Positions 1 to 3,286 of a stretch of DNA of 5,291 bases are shown piece by piece. The translations under genes were made by a program, and so were the position numbers. The notes beneath the pieces are model-generated. The model did not search any database, had not been told where the DNA came from, and saw only the letters and a program-made list of their open reading frames with translations. How positions within the stretch are numbered: the stretch's first letter is position 1; each line of letters opens with the position of its first letter. The DNA comes from a bacterium (GTDB taxonomy: Bacteria; Patescibacteriota; Patescibacteriia; 2-12-FULL-60-25): contig JANLIO010000026.1 in assembly GCA_024654265.1 (NCBI GenBank), positions 1-5,291 of the forward strand, read 5' to 3'.

Positions 1-1
1 C

Positions 2-115
2 AACGAGGATGATGTTCGAGCCACGGCTGTTTTGAAAGATTGGTTGGTGTCGTATGCAAAAAATGAAACGTCATATCCAACTCCATATCCGTGGAGTCCA
101 TCGTCGAAAGCATGA
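2..115 (+). CDS. C-terminal end of an unidentified protein (5' end outside window)
   Basis: An open frame runs from the left edge to a TGA at 113-115 and gives 37 residues. It starts NEDDVRATAVLKDWLVSYAK and ends in a proline- and serine-rich tail with WSPSSKA. The first half looks like an amphipathic helix and the tail looks disordered. I do not recognise the family from so short a piece. Support for a real gene comes from the clean protein-like composition and from the intrinsic terminator that starts 28 bases after the stop codon. No other plus-strand frame explains that terminator as well. Confidence 0.6.
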   Translation, partial: NEDDVRATAVLKDWLVSYAKNETSYPTPYPWSPSSKA

Positions 116-142
116 TGAGTTTCTAAAGGGTGTTTATTCTAC

Positions 143-173
143 AAAAAAGCTCAGTTTTTCACGGAGCTTTTTT
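143..173. terminator. Bidirectional intrinsic terminator between the upstream gene and tRNA-Pro
   Basis: Ten-base arms AAAAAAGCTC (143-152) and GAGCTTTTTT (164-173) are perfectly complementary. The stem can continue past one A-G mismatch with GT/AC to leave a 5-base loop. The plus strand ends in six T and the minus strand also ends in six T, so the hairpin can stop transcription in both directions. It serves the plus-strand gene ending at 115 and the minus-strand tRNA, whose CCA end lies only two bases away. Confidence 0.8.
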
Positions 174-175
174 GA

Positions 176-252
176 TGGTCGGGCTGGCGGGACTCGAACC
201 CGCGACCTCGTCGACCCGAACGACGCGCGCTAGCCATCTGCGCTACAGCCCG
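176..252 (-). tRNA. tRNA-Pro (anticodon CGG), CCA encoded
   Basis: On the minus strand the sequence folds as a complete 77-nt cloverleaf. The acceptor stem CGGGCTG pairs with CAGCCCG. The D arm is GCGC/GCGC. The anticodon stem CGTCG/CGACG encloses the loop TTCGGGT, so the anticodon is CGG, reading the proline codon CCG. The variable loop is AGGTC, and the T arm GCGGG/CCCGC encloses TTCGAGT. The discriminator is A and the CCA end is encoded in the DNA (plus strand TGG at 176-178). The loop TTCGGG and the CGG-type acceptor agree with bacterial tRNA-Pro. There is no intron and every stem pairs fully. Confidence 0.96.
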
Positions 253-266
253 ATATTTACCGTACG

Positions 267-295
267 AAGTTATCATTCCCAAAAAGCTTTGTCTA
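267..295 (-). promoter_or_regulatory. Probable promoter of tRNA-Pro
   Basis: On the minus strand TAGACA (295-290, five of six matches to TTGACA) is followed after 17 bases by TAACTT (272-267). A TG one base upstream makes it an extended -10. The -10 hexamer itself is weak (three of six). Transcription would start about 7-8 bases before the mature tRNA 5' end at 252. The site overlaps the upstream region of the divergent tspO promoter. Confidence 0.4.
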
Positions 296-303
296 CTGAG
301 ATC

Positions 304-312
304 TGATATAAT
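304..312 (+). promoter_or_regulatory. Extended -10 promoter of tspO, predicted leaderless
   Basis: TGATATAAT is a perfect extended -10 element (TG-N-TATAAT). The hexamer occupies 307-312 and the tspO ATG begins at 319, so the expected start of transcription falls on or next to the A of the ATG. No convincing -35 is present (AAGCTT at the 17-bp position), which is tolerated for extended -10 promoters. No Shine-Dalgarno sequence fits between the promoter and the start codon. Confidence 0.75.
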
Positions 313-318
313 CTTTTT

Positions 319-801
319 ATGAAAAAGAAAAGTATTTCGAAATTCATTTTTTCGATTACTCTTGTTCAGCTCGTTGGGGCGTTGGGCGCACTTTGGACGA
401 CAAGGGAAATTGGAGGATGGTATGCAACGTTGGCTCGTCCGTGGTTTGCGCCACCGAATTGGCTGTTCGGACCGGTGTGGACAGTACTGTATCTTTTGAT
501 GGGAATCGCGCTATACCGTTTTTGGATATCAGATTCGAAGAAAAAAGATTTTGCATTTATCCGCAGTGTTTATCTGATTCATTTCATTCCTCACATTGCG
601 TGGACGTGGTTTTTCTTTTCTTTGCATCGTATCGACCTCGCGTTTATCGATATTCTCGTTATGGACGTTATGGTTGCGTGGATTCTGTATCGTATGAAGG
701 AGCACGACAAAAGAATCGTATATTTTCTCGCTCCGTATTTGGGATGGATCTTATTTGCAACTGCGTTGAATTACGTATTTTTGTCTCAGTACGTGAGATA
801 A
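319..801 (+). CDS. tspO: TspO/MBR family membrane protein (tryptophan-rich sensory protein)
   Basis: The 160-aa product has the length and five-helix layout of bacterial TspO, with hydrophobic segments at about residues 7-27, 48-68, 83-101, 106-125 and 132-155. The family signature is clear: WYATLARPWFAPPNWLFGP at 34-52, followed by VWTVLYLLMGIALY. The last helix carries APYLGWILFATALNY (138-152), matching the conserved C-terminal family motif. Aromatic residues are abundant, as expected. Family members bind porphyrins and sterol-like ligands in the cytoplasmic membrane and have been linked to stress signalling and tetrapyrrole handling; the exact role here cannot be read from sequence. In the middle of the protein the usual Asn-Ala-x-Trp-Ser region is replaced by HIAWTWFFF, a modest departure. 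The ATG at 319 is the only sensible start, set by the promoter directly upstream. The gene is divergent from the tRNA, with no clear terminator after it. Confidence 0.93.
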   Translation: MKKKSISKFIFSITLVQLVGALGALWTTREIGGWYATLARPWFAPPNWLFGPVWTVLYLLMGIALYRFWISDSKKKDFAFIRSVYLIHFIPHIAWTWFFFSLHRIDLAFIDILVMDVMVAWILYRMKEHDKRIVYFLAPYLGWILFATALNYVFLSQYVR

Positions 802-829
802 GCATACTTTTTGACGATTTGCTTTCCCT

Positions 830-856
830 TTGTTGGGCAGGTATTCTTAGTTTAAT
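830..856 (+). promoter_or_regulatory. Possible promoter of the 58-aa gene cluster
   Basis: TTTAAT (851-856, five of six matches to TATAAT) lies 15 bp after TTGTTG (830-835, a weak -35). The hexamer abuts the first ATG at 857 and ends 6 bases before the second in-frame ATG at 863. That is the same spacing as seen for tspO and the penicillin-binding protein. If this is a real -10, the transcript starts near 863 and is leaderless. Confidence 0.4.
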
Positions 857-1033
857 ATGAAAATGCCACGAGTGAAAAAGGAAGAAATCGAAGAAAGAGT
901 GTATGGCACGAAGATGAAAACAATTGAGCGAAAGCATGGCGTTGATTTCGGTTTAGATGGCGAACTGGAACTTGGAGTCTTTTTAAAAAAACAAGGATAC
1001 GCTCCTCTGGCAGACATGCTAGAAGAGGCCTAG
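857..1033 (+). CDS. Small charged protein, 58 aa, function unknown
   Basis: The frame from ATG 857 to TAG 1031-1033 gives 58 residues with a highly charged, probably helical first half (KKEEIEERVYGTKMKTIERK). A more structured second half contains GVDFG, then LGVFLKKQGY and LADMLEEA. There is no signal peptide or membrane segment. I do not recognise the family. The composition is protein-like and the gene sits only 8 bases before the next gene, so co-transcription is likely. The start is uncertain: ATG 863 (protein begins MPRVKK) fits the upstream -10-like hexamer better than 857, and the two differ by two residues. There is no Shine-Dalgarno sequence. The size and position just ahead of a HEPN-like gene would suit an antitoxin, but that is inference from layout only. 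Confidence 0.65.
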   Translation: MKMPRVKKEEIEERVYGTKMKTIERKHGVDFGLDGELELGVFLKKQGYAPLADMLEEA

Positions 1034-1041
1034 ATTTTTCT

Positions 1042-1599
1042 ATGGATCAAATTGTTGGCGTATCGAATTTTGAATTTGTCCGCGAACAGCCAATTCGAGT
1101 GAGAATGGATCTCACCTTTCAACATATTCTTGATCTTCTCTCTATTTTATCGTTGGAAACGTATTCGGAATTACAAAAAAGCAGTTTTCGAAAAACAATT
1201 ATTATCAGCACGGCATCCATTATTGAGGGGTTGCTTTTATATTTGTTGACACAGAAAAAATCTGAAGAAGAATGCGCACAACGAAGAAAAAAGTACCGAA
1301 ATGTAAATGAAATCTATCTATTGGATGATGTAAGACGTATCGTTTGGGCGGAGGAGGTGATGGAGACGAGCGATTTTTCTTTTTCAAAAATCAACTTTCA
1401 TCAGATAACTCATTTGTGTAGTGAGATGAAATTTATTTTGCCTGAAATGAAGAAGCGACTTGAAAAAGTTCGTGATCTGAGAAATACACAACATATAGGT
1501 AATGTCGATTCAGTGGATCGGGAGTACTCAAAAGAGGATCTTAATTTTGTTTTTTCTGTTGCACGAGATGTGAAAAAAATAGTGCAATGCCAAGTATGA
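1042..1599 (+). CDS. Hypothetical alpha-helical protein, possible HEPN-like domain
   Basis: The 185-aa protein is predicted mostly helical, with a hydrophobic helix at about 52-70 (TIIISTASIIEGLLLYLLT). A second helical block at 120-145 leads into VRDLRNTQHIG (143-153). The first part resembles the alanine/serine-x-x-x-glutamate helix of HEPN-type proteins. R144 to H151 gives an R-x6-H spacing, inside the R-x4-6-H range of HEPN nucleases, but R147-N-T-Q-H is shorter than the common R-N-x3-H form. HEPN proteins are often RNases in toxin-antitoxin and defence systems, while others are inactive. No nucleotidyltransferase partner (the usual MNT antitoxin) is present. The gene lies 8 bases after the 58-aa gene and overlaps the following Cys-rich gene by four bases. 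The only upstream purine run (AGAGG, 1024-1028) is 13 bases from the ATG. The gene is real with good confidence; the HEPN assignment is tentative. Confidence 0.75.
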   Translation: MDQIVGVSNFEFVREQPIRVRMDLTFQHILDLLSILSLETYSELQKSSFRKTIIISTASIIEGLLLYLLTQKKSEEECAQRRKKYRNVNEIYLLDDVRRIVWAEEVMETSDFSFSKINFHQITHLCSEMKFILPEMKKRLEKVRDLRNTQHIGNVDSVDREYSKEDLNFVFSVARDVKKIVQCQV

Positions 1600-1829
1600 A
1601 TTGGATACAGTTGCCGGTTGATTTTAAAGATCGCCCACGACTGGAAAGATGGTGGGCACATGTATTGATTCTCTTTCAAAGACGACCCATTAAATCGAAA
1701 TGTTGCGAATCGTTTCGAAAGGAAAAGTACGCGTGCAAGGGATGCCCGACGATATATACTGAAAAATCGAATAACATTGTTCATCGTTTTTTAGCGCGAG
1801 TTGGGCGCAAAGTTGATATTTCTTCGTAA
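1596..1829 (+). CDS. Small cysteine-cluster protein, function unknown
   Basis: From ATG 1596 the product has 77 residues. It opens MNWIQLPVDFKDRPRLERWW, continues with a short hydrophobic piece (HVLILF, 22-27), then a basic segment with C36-C37, and ends in a basic tail. A second cysteine pair, C47-x2-C50, sits in YACKGCPT. The CC...CxxCP arrangement could bind zinc or another metal. I recall similar KCC...CKxCP patterns in small uncharacterised bacterial proteins but cannot name a family. The ATG overlaps the TGA of the HEPN-like gene (ATGA at 1596-1599), a classic coupled arrangement, which is why I prefer it. An alternative ATG at 1587 adds MPS. No Shine-Dalgarno sequence is present. The gene is probably the last of a three-gene unit, although no terminator follows. 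Confidence 0.65.
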   Translation: MNWIQLPVDFKDRPRLERWWAHVLILFQRRPIKSKCCESFRKEKYACKGCPTIYTEKSNNIVHRFLARVGRKVDISS

Positions 1830-1925
1830 AAGATTGACAATTTTAAGGATGATATTGACCTTGTGTCGGAATTTCGATACTTTAAGCGTTAGATTATTCA
1901 ATAGAATTGCAAGCGATTACTCAGC

Positions 1926-1947
1926 GTCCTCCTTGGCTTAGGAGGAC
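1926..1947 (+). promoter_or_regulatory. Perfect hairpin enclosing the uppS Shine-Dalgarno
   Basis: GTCCTCCT (1926-1933) and AGGAGGAC (1940-1947) are perfect reverse complements around the 6-base loop TGGCTT. The right arm is a textbook AGGAGG Shine-Dalgarno, so in RNA the stem would pair it completely. The distance from AGGAGG to the uppS ATG is 13 bases, longer than usual. No T-run follows, so it is not an ordinary terminator. A TAGAAT hexamer at 1902-1907 could act as a -10 and give a short leader that starts just before the hairpin, but no matching -35 is visible. The structure is certain; the regulatory role is inferred. Confidence 0.6.
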
Positions 1948-1958
1948 ATTCCGTTTAT

Positions 1959-2648
1959 ATGCCTGAAGCACCGATACAACATCTTGCCATTATCATGGAT
2001 GGGAACCGCCGTTGGGCTGAGGAGCGTGGGAATTCCGCGACATCCGGCCATCGCGCGGGGTACGAACGTTTGAAAGAGGTGGGCGATTGGTGTTTGGATC
2101 GGGGTATCCCATACCTAACCGTTTTTGCTTTTTCGACGGAGAATTGGAAGCGCACGGAAAAGGAAGTCGGTTTTTTGATGGATCTTTTTGAAGAAGCGCT
2201 CACGCGAGAGCTCGCGTCGTTTCATGAGAAAGGTGTTTGTCTTAAAGTCATTGGAAGCCGTGATCGAATTCGACCATCTGTTATTCGCGCAATTGAAAAT
2301 GCGGAAGAGCTTACAAAAGAGAATACACGTGCAACATTTAGCATGTGTTTTAATTACGGGGGACGGTCGGAGATCGTGGACGCGTGCAAGCAATTGATTG
2401 AATCTGGAAAGTCCGCCGATGAGATCAACGAGGAAGCATTGCAATCCGCAATGTATTTTCCCGCACTGCCTGATCCGGAGTTGATTGTTCGCACATCCGG
2501 TGAGGAACGCATGTCCGGATTTTTATTGTGGCAATCCGCATATTCTGAATTTTATTTTATAAATAAGCATTGGCCTGATTTTGATGAAGAGGAGCTGGAT
2601 AAGGCGTTAGATTCATACGCACTTCGTCATCGACGATTTGGGAAGTAG
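1959..2648 (+). CDS. uppS: Isoprenyl transferase (cis-prenyltransferase, undecaprenyl diphosphate synthase type)
   Basis: The enzyme condenses isopentenyl diphosphate onto an allylic primer to make the long polyprenyl diphosphate carrier for peptidoglycan precursors. It is a cytosolic, Mg-dependent homodimer. All family motifs are present: HLAIIMDGNRRWA (8-20) with catalytic D14, the SGHRAGYE helix (29-36), FAFSTENW (56-63), NYGGR (132-136), and the C-terminal block PDPELIVRTSGEERMSGFLL (171-190) followed by WQSAYSEFYF. R178, R184, S186 and E197 align with the diphosphate- and Mg-binding residues R194, R200, S202 and E213 of the E. coli enzyme. At 229 aa it is slightly short for the family because only seven residues precede the first motif. 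Product chain length cannot be read directly. The ATG at 1959 is the first usable start and follows a strong Shine-Dalgarno held in a hairpin. The usual neighbours cdsA and dxr are absent. Confidence 0.97.
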   Translation: MPEAPIQHLAIIMDGNRRWAEERGNSATSGHRAGYERLKEVGDWCLDRGIPYLTVFAFSTENWKRTEKEVGFLMDLFEEALTRELASFHEKGVCLKVIGSRDRIRPSVIRAIENAEELTKENTRATFSMCFNYGGRSEIVDACKQLIESGKSADEINEEALQSAMYFPALPDPELIVRTSGEERMSGFLLWQSAYSEFYFINKHWPDFDEEELDKALDSYALRHRRFGK

Positions 2649-2676
2649 AGGAGAGGCGGGACTAGCTTATCGTTGG

Positions 2677-2704
2677 TAGTACCCAGCTCTTAGCACCCAG
2701 CTCT
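2677..2704. repeat. 14-bp tandem repeat, two copies
   Basis: TAGTACCCAGCTCT and TAGCACCCAGCTCT lie head to tail and differ at one base. They sit 28 bases after the uppS stop, in noncoding sequence. This is a short repeat with no evident function; the number of copies may vary between strains. Confidence 0.7.
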
Positions 2705-2715
2705 CAATGTTATTC

Positions 2716-2899
2716 GTCACCTCGAACGCACTCGGGGTCTCTCTTTCCATTTCCGTCATCTCAACCGTCGCGAGGATCTGTCTCGAATTCTTACGGGAGA
2801 TCCCTTTCCAAAGGAAATGATCTAACATAGAAGAGGAGCCTTTTCGTCGCAGTCGAGATGACAGGTAAAAATGGATCGCTCCATTGCAGTCGAGACGGC
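2716..2899. repeat. Degenerate palindromic intergenic repeat (REP/MITE-like)
   Basis: Two forward copies of a GTCATCTCGACC-like motif begin at 2716 and 2755, 39 bp apart. Two reverse copies end near 2862 and 2897 and share GCAGTCGAGA at 2849-2858 and 2886-2895, 37 bp apart. The segment 2755-2862 is one long imperfect palindrome whose centre is a hairpin: AGATC-CC-TTTCC (2798-2809), loop AAA, GGAAA-T-GATCT (2813-2823). No coding frame is seen. The layout, inverted arms around a central hairpin, is typical of small non-autonomous or REP-like dispersed elements. I recall similar GTCATYTCGAC motifs as intergenic repeats in several bacterial groups, but the element is decayed and its family is not established here. 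Confidence 0.6.
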
Positions 2900-2930
2900 G
2901 GATAGTCTTAATCTTTGTTCTCTGAACACC

Positions 2931-2939
2931 TGTGGATAA
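2931..2939 (-). other. DnaA-box match (TTATCCACA on the minus strand)
   Basis: TGTGGATAA is the exact reverse complement of the bacterial consensus DnaA box TTATCCACA. It is followed 3 bases later by the first large palindrome. A 9-mer match alone can occur by chance; the near-copy in the same position of the second repeat unit makes it more notable. No dnaA or dnaN gene is in the window. Confidence 0.45.
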
Positions 2940-2942
2940 CTG

Positions 2943-2978
2943 CGTACGTAAATATGACGATCGTCATAAATGCGTACG
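2943..2978. repeat. 36-bp imperfect palindrome (copy 1)
   Basis: The palindrome is centred at 2960/2961 on TGACGATCGTCA. Fifteen of 18 positions per arm are complementary; the mispairs are 2951/2970 and 2952/2969, plus a T-G at 2949/2972. The outer part contains CGTACG on both sides. It is the diverged partner of the perfect palindrome 88 bp downstream. No T-run follows, so it does not look like a terminator. Confidence 0.85.
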
Positions 2979-2998
2979 TCATCTTATTTACTCTGACA

Positions 2999-3011
2999 CC
3001 TTGTTTCAAGG
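2999..3011. repeat. Small inverted repeat midway between the two palindromes
   Basis: CCTTG (2999-3003), loop TTT, CAAGG (3007-3011). Its centre (3005) lies half a base from the midpoint (3004.5) of the two large palindromes. A 5-bp stem is common by chance, so only the placement is notable. Confidence 0.4.
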
Positions 3012-3018
3012 CGATGAG

Positions 3019-3027
3019 TATGGATAA
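3019..3027 (-). other. Near-consensus DnaA box (TTATCCATA on the minus strand)
   Basis: TATGGATAA differs from the reverse consensus TGTGGATAA by one base. It occupies the same place in repeat unit 2 as the exact box in unit 1, 3 bases before the palindrome. The function is inferred only from the match and the conserved position. Confidence 0.4.
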
Positions 3028-3030
3028 CTC

Positions 3031-3066
3031 TGTACGTAAATATGACGATCGTCATATTTACGTACA
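3031..3066. repeat. 36-bp perfect palindrome (copy 2)
   Basis: Every one of the 18 arm positions is complementary about the centre 3048/3049. The outer arms are TGTACGTAAAT and ATTTACGTACA, and the core is TGACGATCGTCA with a GATC at the exact centre. Symmetry ends at C3030/T3067. A perfect 36-bp palindrome is far beyond chance in a window of this size. It would suit a site bound by a dimeric or tetrameric protein, or a cruciform or hairpin. It lacks the U-tract of a terminator and lies about 220 bp before the next start codon. Confidence 0.95.
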
Positions 3067-3253
3067 TTGGTAGTTGAGTTCATGCGTCTTTATCATCTTT
3101 CTCACAAAGTATGATCTTACGTCCATATCTTCCATGCAGGGAATGCGATTTGAATCACTGATTTCCTCGAAAACATTTGGAGGAAGGCGAGCAGGAAGGA
3201 CTCAAAATTTCATATTTCATATCCCTTATTATTATTTCTATATTCTTCTACTC
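3067..3253. other. Noncoding stretch with a G-free AT-rich tract
   Basis: No credible gene is seen on either strand. A 66-codon plus-strand frame here begins with TTG, has no ribosome site and no family features. The distinct element is 3204-3250, which has no G on the plus strand and only 8 C in 47 bases, including TTATTATTATTT. It lies just before the promoter of the penicillin-binding protein gene. It could be an easily melted region or an upstream promoter element. Confidence 0.5.
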
Positions 3254-3280
3254 GTGACACTGGCTCCGGCGTAGTACAAT
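3254..3280 (+). promoter_or_regulatory. Promoter of the penicillin-binding protein gene, predicted leaderless
   Basis: GTGACA (3254-3259, five of six) and TACAAT (3275-3280, five of six) are separated by 15 bp, a short but usable spacer. The -10 ends 6 bases before the ATG at 3287, the same gap as at tspO, so transcription would start at or next to the start codon. No Shine-Dalgarno sequence is present. Confidence 0.6.
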
Positions 3281-3286
3281 CTGATT

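Larger units (their letters stand above)
2931..3065. repeat. Duplicated 47-bp module, 88-bp spacing
   Basis: Positions 2931-2977 and 3019-3065 align without gaps at 41 of 47 positions. An identical core of 25 bases spans 2944-2968 and 3032-3056. Each unit consists of a DnaA-box-like 9-mer, a 3-base spacer and a 36-bp palindrome. The differences fall in the box (one), the spacer side (two) and the outer right arm (three). Copy 2 is the fully symmetric version, copy 1 the imperfect one. The module is noncoding and lies between uppS and the penicillin-binding protein gene. Confidence 0.9.

Noticed and set aside
393..860. 155-codon plus-strand open frame overlapping tspO
   Set aside because: It lies in another frame of the clear TspO/MBR gene, has no domain features and a cysteine- and arginine-rich composition typical of a shadow frame.
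1834..1860. TTGACA (1834-1839) and TTGACC (1855-1860) as -35 elements for uppS
   Set aside because: TTGACA has no -10-like hexamer at 16-18 bp. TTGACC has only a weak TACTTT at 17 bp. The promoter position for uppS stays open.
2931..3066. CRISPR array or plasmid iteron array
   Set aside because: There are only two repeat units and no regular further copies; the spacer is not array-like and no cas or rep gene is in the window.
3031..3066. Terminator for uppS
   Set aside because: The hairpin is symmetrical without a U-tract and lies nearly 400 bases after the uppS stop.
3074..3274. 66-codon plus-strand frame between the palindromes and the penicillin-binding protein gene
   Set aside because: It starts with TTG, has no Shine-Dalgarno, ends inside the promoter of the next gene, and its hydrophobic tail is simply the translation of the AT-rich G-free tract.
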